From Pomphorhynchus laevis (taxonomy: Eukaryota > Acanthocephala > Palaeacanthocephala > Echinorhynchida > Pomphorhynchidae), in assembly GCA_012934845.2 (NCBI GenBank), contig WNNJ02001118.1:186001-250000 (forward strand): a stretch of DNA of 64,000 nucleotides. Reading direction: 5' to 3'. How positions within the stretch are numbered: position 1 is the first letter of the stretch; the number at the start of each line of letters is the position of its first letter. Positions 32,812 through 41,124 of the stretch are shown here, piece by piece. The notes below the pieces were generated by a model. The model saw only the letters and a list, made by a program, of their open reading frames with translations, made no database searches and was not told the DNA's origin. A program made the position numbers and the translations under genes.

Positions 32812-34830
32812 TTACAATGGAAATAATGGTTTATACAGTATCTGCAAGGCGGATTTAATTGCCTTTCTTCTCTGAACGCTATTGCACTCAACATTTATCG
32901 TTAAATTATTGGAATCGAAGTGGATTTTATCGTCACTTGATAGCCTTATGATATTTTCTCCATCTGTTTGGCAGAGAACATCAACATTATTACTGCATAA
33001 TGCTTGACTAATACTGCCTAATGTCAATGAGTTTACACTATCGATAGACAGACAGGGATACTGTCGCTGAAAAAAGAAGAACATGCTCGCCGAAGATGGC
33101 ATTTCTGCAATGAAATGAATTAGCCCACCGCATTCTACGGATGGCTGATAACGACCGGTAATTTGGGAAGATCTAATTGCAGCAAATCGTCCGCAAATCC
33201 AAAAAGAATCTGGAATTTTTTTTAATTGTATTTGATCTGTGAGTGAGGTGCTTAACTCGAGTTTAATCGGGTATCGTGGAACAGTTGGTGTAACTATTGG
33301 CAGATTTATCGTTTCGTACTTGGAATAAGAATGTACTTGGTATTGTGAAGTTTGAGTGGTAATTCCAGCATCTATATATTTATCCGATGTAATAACTATT
33401 CCAGGTTTCACTTTACGCTGAAGCAGAAGTTTGGCCTGATCAAAGTTTAAACTAGTGTCCAACGGATATACAAATGTTTTCATCGACAATGGTTGATACG
33501 GGGCCAATATCCTTTGAATGTCTGCTGATCTTGAATAGTCAGGCTCAACAAATACTACCGCTGCCTTATCGGAATCTTTATATAAATCCATAAAATGCAC
33601 AATCTCTCCAAAGCGAAGAGAAGGATGGCCAGCGAAGATTACTTGTCTTGAATGCCTAAAGCATTTGCCAAAATCACTAACTTGACTCGGATCAACATGT
33701 TTTTGTTGTGAATAAATACTAGTAAACGATTTTAGTTGATCGTTACGGATCATTTCATTATGGCCAAATGGATAATCTGGTAAGAGAGTGCGTTCCATTT
33801 TCGTATTAGACAGATACTCACAAAAAATATTTGAAAATGCAAGAGTTTGATCAGATATCGGAGATACAAACAAAACTGAAACGTTTTTTAAACCAGATTT
33901 TGCCAGATTCACAGATAAGCATTCAAACAGATCGTAAATAATTCCAGTCCCGTGACAAGGTACAAGAACATTGAAATCCTTTGACAACAAGTTCATAACT
34001 GTGTCGCAAAATCCACCGATCACATAGTTTGGGTCACCCGCTGTATGTCGGGTAAGCTGAGTAAGCACAACATGATCGCACTCCATAAAAGGATCGAATT
34101 GTAATGGCTTCGTATGAGTTGATAAAGAAGAACTACGACTGATGTAGGCTAGCTTATAATGGAAGGGACTTCTGCCAAGCTGAAGTAACCAGTTACATGA
34201 CCCAATCGAGTAGCTAGAACTTAATACATACGCATCAACATATTCGTTTAATTGAATGACTTCACCAAAGCTAACTGTCCTAGATTGATCGACTGCGAGG
34301 TTTAGATCGCTCTTTGAATAGAACTTGCTCCATGTTTGAATAGGATGAGTGGCTTTAAAATGCAAATACCAATCGAATTCATAACCAACATCATCTAAAC
34401 ACTCGGTTACTCTTATTATTTCTTCGGCAAGCAGTCTTCCAAGCTGTAAGGAAGCCTCGGTGCACAATATTTTTCGTCCAAATTTTAGACTTGGGTAAGT
34501 TTTTAATAAAAAAGGGACACCAAGAAAGCTATGAGCATTTGATATCAGAATAAAGTCGACCTGCTCGATTTCAAATAAACCGCAGTCAAATGTTGTAAAT
34601 TGTGGATGTACATCTAAAAGATCAAAATCCTTGGCCACTTTAAAATATAAACCCTTACTGGGTAAATCCTCAAAATAATCTGATGGTGCAATTGGTAATG
34701 GTAGAAGTTGGTATAGATGCTGCAATGGTAAAGGAAAATCAATCAGGATCTTAAGACCTGCTATTTCCAGAAGAAAACACGGAAGATCCTCATTATCGGA
34801 AAGGCAATGCAGCTGTGCGTAGTTGTTCAT
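32812..34830 (-). CDS. INTS9: Integrator complex subunit 9
   Basis: INTS9 pairs with the INTS11 endonuclease and INTS4 in the Integrator cleavage module, which processes snRNA 3' ends and attenuates transcription in the nucleus. The 672-residue frame has no introns (human about 658). It shows the metallo-beta-lactamase and beta-CASP layout: LHCLSDNEDLPCF at the N-terminus, degenerate ISNAHSFLGVP (96-106) in place of a metal-binding H-x-H-x-D-H, PCHGTGIIYDLFECL (291-305), FAGHPSLRFGE (399-409) and LAPYQPLSMK (442-451). Absence of the metal ligands is normal for INTS9. The C-terminal ~100 residues are the INTS11 dimerisation region. The ATG lies 23 nt after the stop of a TOMM20-like exon, suggesting joint transcription. 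A PLE module starts about 25 nt past the stop. Confidence 0.95.
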   Translation of the reverse strand: MNNYAQLHCLSDNEDLPCFLLEIAGLKILIDFPLPLQHLYQLLPLPIAPSDYFEDLPSKGLYFKVAKDFDLLDVHPQFTTFDCGLFEIEQVDFILISNAHSFLGVPFLLKTYPSLKFGRKILCTEASLQLGRLLAEEIIRVTECLDDVGYEFDWYLHFKATHPIQTWSKFYSKSDLNLAVDQSRTVSFGEVIQLNEYVDAYVLSSSYSIGSCNWLLQLGRSPFHYKLAYISRSSSLSTHTKPLQFDPFMECDHVVLTQLTRHTAGDPNYVIGGFCDTVMNLLSKDFNVLVPCHGTGIIYDLFECLSVNLAKSGLKNVSVLFVSPISDQTLAFSNIFCEYLSNTKMERTLLPDYPFGHNEMIRNDQLKSFTSIYSQQKHVDPSQVSDFGKCFRHSRQVIFAGHPSLRFGEIVHFMDLYKDSDKAAVVFVEPDYSRSADIQRILAPYQPLSMKTFVYPLDTSLNFDQAKLLLQRKVKPGIVITSDKYIDAGITTQTSQYQVHSYSKYETINLPIVTPTVPRYPIKLELSTSLTDQIQLKKIPDSFWICGRFAAIRSSQITGRYQPSVECGGLIHFIAEMPSSASMFFFFQRQYPCLSIDSVNSLTLGSISQALCSNNVDVLCQTDGENIIRLSSDDKIHFDSNNLTINVECNSVQRRKAIKSALQILYKPLFPL

Positions 34831-34853
34831 ATCGGACTCGAATTATCGTTTTA

Positions 34854-35076
34854 TTAACGGGTATCACGCTCTTCCAGAATTCTAATAATCTTTTTGTAAA
34901 AATCTCGGTCCGTCTTACTCTGCAGAATGTGCAAAAATGTAATACGCTGATTTAAATTTCTGCAGTTTGATATGGCGTCGACAAATTTCAAACATGCCGC
35001 ATCAAGGTCACCATTCTGCATCAATTTTTCGGCGTCCAAAATATTGTCGAATAAATCCGATAAGGCATCCAGATTT
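34854..35076 (-). CDS. TOMM20: TOMM20-like terminal exon
   Basis: TOM20 is the outer-membrane receptor for mitochondrial presequences. The exon starts after TACAATTTTAG (acceptor) in phase 1 and encodes 73 residues to TAA. The segment AEKLMQNGDLDAACLKFVDA with AISNC, then about 10 residues and FLHILQ, matches the helical TPR-like receptor domain (vertebrate form: GEELLAQGEYEKG, AIAVC, LQVLQQ). The following YKKIIRIL resembles the last helix. The N-terminal membrane anchor must lie in upstream exons, which I could not find in the PLE and L2 clutter to the right. A generic TPR-like protein is the alternative. Confidence 0.7.
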
Positions 35077-35154
35077 CTAAAATTGTACTTAAATCAATAA
35101 GAAATTATACGAAAATATTAATAAATTGAAATGAAAATATAAAATGACTTATTT

Positions 35155-35437
35155 TTAAGCTTTATGGAATATGAATTTGTTCATAACTGTTTATAAGATA
35201 AATCTAAATTATATAAAGATATGAAATATATGTTTCGATACATTGATGATATGTGCTTTTAACTCTAATATTTTTTATTCAATAAACGAACAAGTTTATC
35301 CAGGTAGCCTTATTCTTAACAAAACCAATATTAATGATAAAGAAGGTGTTTATCTAGATATAAGCATTAAATTAACATTAACTAAAACTACTATTAATTT
35401 ATATCGTAAAGATAACATATTTAAATTTACTAGATAG
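35155..35437 (+). mobile_element. PLE RT C-terminal fragment
   Basis: Codons for MEYEFVHNC, MFRYIDDM and FNSNIFYSINEQVYPGS match the reference RT from just before YIDD. The coding region ends at about 35437, short of the family C-terminus, and runs into a module. It is antisense within the presumed TOMM20 intron. Confidence 0.75.
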
Positions 35438-35439
35438 TT

Positions 35440-36060
35440 TTAGCAGAGGAAATACATCATTAGCATGTATTTGGCCCCACTGCTATGTTGGGTAGAGGAT
35501 TTAGGGGCCGAAACCTGATAACATAGCAGTTCCTTCTGATGACCTCTAATCCTTATTATGATACATAGTTTGTTATCTATTAATCAATTCATAAAAATGA
35601 CGTTTATTTTAAATTTCAATTTTTTTATTTTAACTTGATTTAAATTATAGAAAATCTAAAAACAATTATTAATTTTATTATTTAATTATTAAATTTTGAT
35701 TTAGCATTATTATGTTTTGTTTAGTTTATAATTATATTAAATACGTAGACTCAGTTAGCTGATTTGATTAATCAAATTTCATCAGAAGAAATACGTCATT
35801 GCTATGTTGGGTTAAGGAATAGGAGACGAAACTTGATAGGTAGCATAGCAGTTCCTCCTGATAACGTCTAATTCCAAACTGGATGTATTATTAGATAAAT
35901 TCATATAAATTGACTTTTTATTTTAAATTTTAGCTTTATAAAAATAAATTATATAAAATCTTATAACAATTATTAACTTTTAAATTAAATTAAATAATTA
36001 CAATTCGCAATTGCAATTTGCTTCCATTTAATCGCAACTTTATATGCGCTGATTCTCTGA
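35440..36060 (+). repeat. Two tandem PLE modules
   Basis: The first (35440-35770) is nearly complete and close to the reference, ending GTAGACTCAGTTAGCTGA. A more diverged second one starts immediately (AGAAGAAATACGTC, then GCTATGTTGGG, then CATAGCAGTTCCTCCTGAT) and fades by 36060. Tandem terminal modules match the known PLE habit of tandem insertion. Confidence 0.8.
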
Positions 36061-36140
36061 CAAAATTCTATGTGAATTTTGTCATTTATGTTGTCAGCTA
36101 TTGGGTATTTTATATTTTAAATAATTTGCATATGTATAAC

Positions 36141-36164
36141 GCTCTCTACGTTAGCGTAGAGAGC
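36141..36164. repeat. Perfect 10-bp inverted repeat at the L2-A1 breakpoint
   Basis: GCTCTCTACG, loop TTAG, CGTAGAGAGC. It lies where L2-A copy A1 stops matching copy A3. Confidence 0.9.
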
Positions 36165-36873
36165 CCAGAGAAATCAATGTAGATGAGCGTACTTTATCTC
36201 TAACGAAAGGTTTAAGTGAAAGTCGGTTGTCAAAATGGAAGCCTAGGAAAACGAGATTATCAACGATAGGAAGAATTGTAGAATTTAATGATACGGAGGG
36301 AGGTTCGAAGCCGAGGCGTCGAGGTAGGATCCACATAATTTTGGATTTATCAGGATTCAGAGAAAGGCGAAGGGAAGAAAGATGATTGGAAATTGAGACA
36401 AGACAGTCGGAAGCAGAAACACTAAGATCGCGAATACGATAAACAGGTGCATGAGCATAGATGAGAATGTCATCAGCATATTGCATAACATGGAAGTTAA
36501 ATTTATGAGAAATCGAAGACAAATCACCAAGAAGAAGAGAGAAAAGTATAGGGCCTAATACGGAGCCTTGCGGAACACCGGACGGAATGGACGAAGGATG
36601 GGAGAGAGAAGAGTTAGAATATACGCGAAATGTACGGTTTGATAGATATGAAGAAAACCATGATACAGTGGGTAAAGAGAAGCCATAATCATGACGAAGG
36701 CGATGGAGAAGAATCGAGTGATCGACGATGTCAAAAGCAGACGATAGATCAAGAGAAACTATGACACTACATAATTTATGATCGCGCGATATGAGTAAGT
36801 CGTTATAAACTTTAAGACATGCAATTTCGGTAGAGTAATTAGAGCGAAAAGCGGCTTGGAAGGGAGGAAACAA
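36151..36873 (-). CDS. L2-A1 reverse transcriptase palm
   Basis: The 240-residue frame covers the RT core: FRSNYSTEIACLKVYNDLL, LDLSSAFDIVDHSILLHRL (catalytic Asp), [30 protein letters not shown] (catalytic pair) and NPDKSKIMWILPRR. All catalytic residues are present. It is separated from the upstream 539-codon frame by a frame change near 36925 that copy A3 also has. Its last residues come from non-L2 sequence across the hairpin. Confidence 0.9.
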   Translation of the reverse strand: MFPPFQAAFRSNYSTEIACLKVYNDLLISRDHKLCSVIVSLDLSSAFDIVDHSILLHRLRHDYGFSLPTVSWFSSYLSNRTFRVYSNSSLSHPSSIPSGVPQGSVLGPILFSLLLGDLSSISHKFNFHVMQYADDILIYAHAPVYRIRDLSVSASDCLVSISNHLSSLRLSLNPDKSKIMWILPRRLGFEPPSVSLNSTILPIVDNLVFLGFHFDNRLSLKPFVRDKVRSSTLISLGSLR

Positions 36874-36928
36874 GTTAGAGGAAAAGAGATATGTATTAAC
36901 TTGCTTAAGAACGAGACGCTTAAGGAGT

Positions 36929-38548
36929 TTAGAGAGTGTGGAGAAGTGAGATTGGACGGTACGAAGATAGTAGTGAGGAGTCGAGAGATTGCTTTTTGAT
37001 GAGAGGACGAACAGTGGCGCATTTCCAGATGGAAGGAAATGTACGGCTACGGATGGACGAGTTGAACAATGTGGTTAGGAAGGGTGAGATAGAGGAGCAG
37101 ATATTTTTAAGCAAGTGAGTTGGAATTGGGTCAGAAGGAGAGGTTTTATTAGGTAATGACAGCAGAACCGAAGAAACTTCATCAGACGAAACGGGAAGAA
37201 GGTGGAATAGTTCTGGGAGGGAAGTATTTAAAGATAAGAGTGGGTACAAGGAGGCTATGGGTAGTAGGAAAAGTAAATTAGATAGCTTAGTTTGTAGATA
37301 AGAAGAAAATTCATCAGGATTTATATTACAAGAAGTAGATGATCGTGAAAGAATTGAGTTTAAGATTTTCCAATGAGATTTAGAGTTGGAAGATGACTCG
37401 AGTTGATTTCGCCAAAAGAGAGTACGTTTAGTACGTATAAGAATGAGATGTGAACGGCGTAGAGAAAAGTAGGAATCACGAAGATTTGGAGGGAGTGAGT
37501 TGGGAGAACGTTTAAGAAAGCGTTTATACATACGAAAAGAGTGACGGAGTCGACGCTTAGAAAGACTACAGTCAGAATCGAACCAGGGAGCATGGCGCAA
37601 GCGCTGAGAACGTCGGAGTCGACTAGGCAGAAGGTTATTGATAATAGACATAAGTTCAGAATCAAACAGAATGCAGAGATCATCGGGAGAGAGATAGTTA
37701 AGAGGAAGTGAAAAGAGTGAAGAATTGAGTAAGGCTGTGCAGAGAATAGGGATATCGAGAAGTTTCCAGGGTCGACTTGGTGTGGATAATGGTAAAGGCG
37801 GAGAAGGAGGATGGGGACGAGTAAGAGTAAGAGTGACAAGGAAATGATCGGACAAACCAGGATCAGTAATTGACAAGGAGGTATAGTCATTGAAGCAGTT
37901 AGGAACAGCAATGATGTCGAGAGCACCGCCGAGAATATGAGTTGGGCTTGTTGAAAGTAATTTATAGTTAAAATCAGAAAAAAGATTAGTTAAAGTGATA
38001 GAGTCAGAGTCAGACGGGCGATCAAGACGAATGTTAAAGTCACCGAGAACAAAAGAAGGAGTATAAGACAATGAACAGTGAGACATTAGATCTGCAAGGT
38101 CGTTAAAGAAGATACGTGATGGGGCAACTGAACCTGGACGGTATACAATCACAAGTTCCAGAGGGAAAGGCGTTGATAATCTGCATATGAGTAATTCGAA
38201 CGAGGTGTAACGGATGTTAACGTTGATTTTACGTAAAGACATTGGGTGACGAGCAATGGCAACAATACCGCCATGGTTAGACGCAGTAGATGTATGAGAT
38301 GTAATTTGACGAGCTGATTCAACTAGAGAACAACCAGAGCGACATAGACGACGAATAGCAAGATCGTTGGAGTCAGTTTGCCAGGATTCGGTAATGCAGA
38401 GAATATCGATAGATAATTGATCGAAGATATCGAGAAGCATATCAGCTTTATGAAGAATGGAGCGAGTATTGAATAGACTAAGACGAAAAGTATGCTTAGG
38501 AGCGAGATCGACTAGCGAAGAAGACAAGGGGGAGAGATGGGACGCCAT
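36929..38548 (-). CDS. L2-A1 ORF2 endonuclease and RT fingers
   Basis: The intact 539-codon frame begins MASHLSPLSSSLVDL. APE residues are all visible: LFNTRSILHK, CITESWQTDSNDL (Glu), NHGGIVAIARHP, VIVYRPGSVAP, LGDFNIRLDRP (Asp and Asn) and GLSDHFLVTL (Asp-His). The linker HAPWFDSDCSLSKRRLRHSF follows, then LPNKTSPSDPIPTHLL and the RT entry KKQSLDSSLLSSYRPISLL. It ends in TAA just after, through a frame change shared with copy A3. This is the longest unbroken L2 ORF2 piece in the window. Confidence 0.9.
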   Translation of the reverse strand: MASHLSPLSSSLVDLAPKHTFRLSLFNTRSILHKADMLLDIFDQLSIDILCITESWQTDSNDLAIRRLCRSGCSLVESARQITSHTSTASNHGGIVAIARHPMSLRKINVNIRYTSFELLICRLSTPFPLELVIVYRPGSVAPSRIFFNDLADLMSHCSLSYTPSFVLGDFNIRLDRPSDSDSITLTNLFSDFNYKLLSTSPTHILGGALDIIAVPNCFNDYTSLSITDPGLSDHFLVTLTLTRPHPPSPPLPLSTPSRPWKLLDIPILCTALLNSSLFSLPLNYLSPDDLCILFDSELMSIINNLLPSRLRRSQRLRHAPWFDSDCSLSKRRLRHSFRMYKRFLKRSPNSLPPNLRDSYFSLRRSHLILIRTKRTLFWRNQLESSSNSKSHWKILNSILSRSSTSCNINPDEFSSYLQTKLSNLLFLLPIASLYPLLSLNTSLPELFHLLPVSSDEVSSVLLSLPNKTSPSDPIPTHLLKNICSSISPFLTTLFNSSIRSRTFPSIWKCATVRPLIKKQSLDSSLLSSYRPISLLHTL

Positions 38549-38579
38549 CGAATTTTTGGCCTTGTGTGAAGAACGTGAA

Positions 38580-39836
38580 AATTTCCGTTGATTTTACGTA
38601 TAGATAAGGATGACTCGCCGTTTGTTTCACGTCGATGTTTTTCAATGCGAGCTAAATTGAGCTGGGCAATATCAGAAGGGGAGCGGTCAGGAAAGATACG
38701 GCAAGTAGATGAAGTGGTAAGAAGTTTAAAACGTTGGGAGAGTACCGAAGAGGCATGTGAACTATGTCGGAAAACGATTTTTAAGAGTGGAGGACTGAGA
38801 TGATTTGATTTAGTGGATTTGTTTAAACGAATAAAGGATACAGGAGCGATATTATTGAAGAGTGATGGGTTATCATCAGGAAGAATGGTTGCTAGGATAG
38901 ACCTGAAAGCAGATACATCATCATCGAGGCGAGATTGTGGAGAAGCAGATTCGGAAAGCTTTAAGTTTGATATGATTATACAGCGATCGCGCGAAGGAAA
39001 ACGATTTCGTGGAAGTGGTGGACGGACAGAGCTGGTTGGAGTCGAGGTAGATGAGCAGATAGAAGTGGAAATGACAGGGGTGCTTGATAAAGAATTAATA
39101 TTGGTTGGAGCAAGTGTGACAGGAGCGGGGTGTTGAATCGGTTGATCAGAGATGTGACTGGATATGATTTTAAATGAAGGATGTAACTTATTGGGAAGTG
39201 TTACGTGGGAGGTAGAGTAAGGAGAATTAAAATAGGTTGGGGCATGAGTGACAGGAATGGAGTGTTGAATTAGTTGATCGGAAATGTTACTGGAAATGAT
39301 TTTGATGGAAGGGTGTAAATTATTGAGAGGTGATACAGGGGGGTCGAGTAAGGAGTTCGTGAGGAGAATAAAGAAGTTTGAGATTTATTTAGATTGGGGG
39401 AGGAATAGGAAAGAGGAGGTACGAGATGAAAAGCTTTGCCGTTAGCATTGTTAGAATGAGAAAGATTAATGGAAGTTTGGTACGTAGTTGAACGAGGAGT
39501 GTGTGAGAGAGTAGGTTCAATAATGGGATTATATGATGCGAAGTCAGGTGTTGATGCGAGGGAAACATCTAAAACAGCATTGGTCTGAGTGGTAGTGTGT
39601 GATACAGGAGTAGATGAGCAGGATAACTGTAGTAGTCGTACTGATATACAAAAACCGCATGTGAAATGTTTATGTTTATACACCGAGTGGTCGGATATTT
39701 TAACACGAACAAGTGTCCATACATCGCAATCTTTGGAATCGCATCCAACTTCAAAGCTGGTATAACCATCATTGCATTTAGATGTGGAAGATTGTTGATC
39801 AGGAACAGGGATCTGAGATCGCGCTTTTTTAGGCAT
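38580..39836 (-). pseudogene. L2-A1 ORF1
   Basis: It starts MPKKARSQIPVPDQQ and has the paired-cysteine PHD-like segment GCDSKDCDVW and FTCGFC. After about 188 residues the frame shifts. The remainder (Ser/Thr/Pro linker, RRM-like PSRDRC region, basic end) continues in another frame, nearly identical to the intact ORF1 of copy A3. Confidence 0.85.
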
Positions 39837-39877
39837 GACCTTTTATCGATAGATTGAGCTCAATCCGCGAGCGTAGC

Positions 39878-40047
39878 GAGCGGAACTGACAGGAATAATC
39901 TGGAACTGACAGGAATAATCTGGAACTGACAGGAATAATCTGGAACTGACAGGAATAATCTGGAACTGACAGGAATAATCTGGAACTGACAGGAATAATC
40001 TGGAACTGACAGGAATAATCTGGAACTGACAGGAATAATCTGGAATG
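39878..40047. repeat. 20-bp tandem repeats in the L2-A1 leader
   Basis: Eight near-perfect copies of GGAACTGACAGGAATAATCT lie directly upstream of L2-A1 ORF1. A GC-rich box (39862-39880) and the palindrome GATTGAGCTCAATC separate them from the ATG. Copy A2 has about two copies of the same unit in the equivalent place (41130-41165), so the array belongs to the element. Confidence 0.9.
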
Positions 40048-40189
40048 TAAGTAGTTTATTAAGCAGCCAAGAAAGTTCAAACTGTCATTTATACAATCGT
40101 TTATATTGTCGATACAATCATTTATATTGATTGTATCGAGAATTCTTGTGACTATTTTTTCCTTTTATATTTTGTCCAAACCGAGAGTC

Positions 40190-41060
40190 GCGATGGCGAT
40201 AAATTCTCTCTAGTAAAAGAATTCAATCAAAAATAAATCGCAAATTCCTTCTCTCGGCTTCGACGGCTTTCTTGGTAGCATCACCAGATATACTACGAGA
40301 GATATTCAGGCACTTTAGTGCATTGTACTCATTAATTACCCTGGTTGCAAATCTATAGTAAACAGGAATTATTGTTGTTGGCTTTATTAATTTCCACACG
40401 TGCCTACGAGTTTCTCGTCTATCATTTACTGTTAATAAGCTAGAGAGATCATCAAAGCCATCGAAAACAATTTTGACTGCAGTTGATAAATTACTGGCCG
40501 ATCTGCAATATTTTAAGGTAACGAGATGTAGAGATGTCAAACGTTCAGCAAATCTCAAATTGGAGAAATTCGGAATCATGCGCGACCCTTTACGTAACAG
40601 ATTCTAAATGCCACATAATTCCCTTAAAGTCTGTGGATAAGTTACGGGTATACCGTATTCAATGATGGGTAGAATAGATGAGCAAAATAGTAGTTTGGAC
40701 AATGATGAACTTATCCGATCAAAAACTTAAAAAACATCCATAAAATATGATCGCTTGAGTTACAAATATATTTAGTGTGAACATTAGTTTTTAAGCTATT
40801 GGTCATCATAACACCAAGGTCATTAAATTCACTTACTTGGCTTATATGAATCGAACATATCTGATACGATGAGTTGAGTGAAGAACCAATGGACATCTGC
40901 ACACAATTTGAGGGGTTAACCCTCAAATCATTTTCCGATGCCCATATTTCTAGACATGTCAAATCATTTTGAAAGATCTTAATGTCTCTCCCGTCTCTAA
41001 TACGCCCCCATTTTAACATTGTCAGCATACATAACGACATCAGAACGAAATCATTGATAT
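40190..41060 (-). mobile_element. CR1-type LINE fragment
   Basis: The minus strand encodes the end of RT (RIRDGRDIKIFQNDL, NDLRVNPSNC, VSEFNDLGVMM) at 41040-40711. The C-terminal domain (RETRRHVWKLIKP and FATRVINEYNALK) follows at 40579-40223. It lies between the head-to-head L2-A copies A1 and A2. Frames are broken between the two parts. Confidence 0.75.
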
Positions 41061-41124
41061 AAACGTGTTGAAAATATCATTGATATAAACCAGTTAAAAT
41101 ATTATTGATCAGTAACTAAATACA

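Larger units (their letters stand above)
36165..40047 (-). mobile_element. L2-A LINE copy A1, 3'-truncated
   Basis: The 5' leader has eight 20-bp repeats (39878-40047) and GATTGAGCTCAATC. ORF1 starts at 39836, ORF2 begins at 38548 (APE), and the RT runs to about 36170, where the match to copy A3 ends. The last ~600 bp, including the 3' hairpin, are missing, which is unusual for a LINE and points to rearrangement. ORF1 has at least one frame change near 39330. Confidence 0.9.

Noticed and set aside
38588-39136. Plus-strand frames opposite L2-A1 ORF1
   Set aside because: They are antisense shadows of ORF1, repeated identically opposite copy A3 ORF1 at 45060-45608.
39878-40047. CRISPR-like array
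   Set aside because: The 20-bp units are contiguous with no spacers, as are the 13-, 16- and 26-bp arrays. They are minisatellites or LINE leader repeats in a eukaryotic genome.
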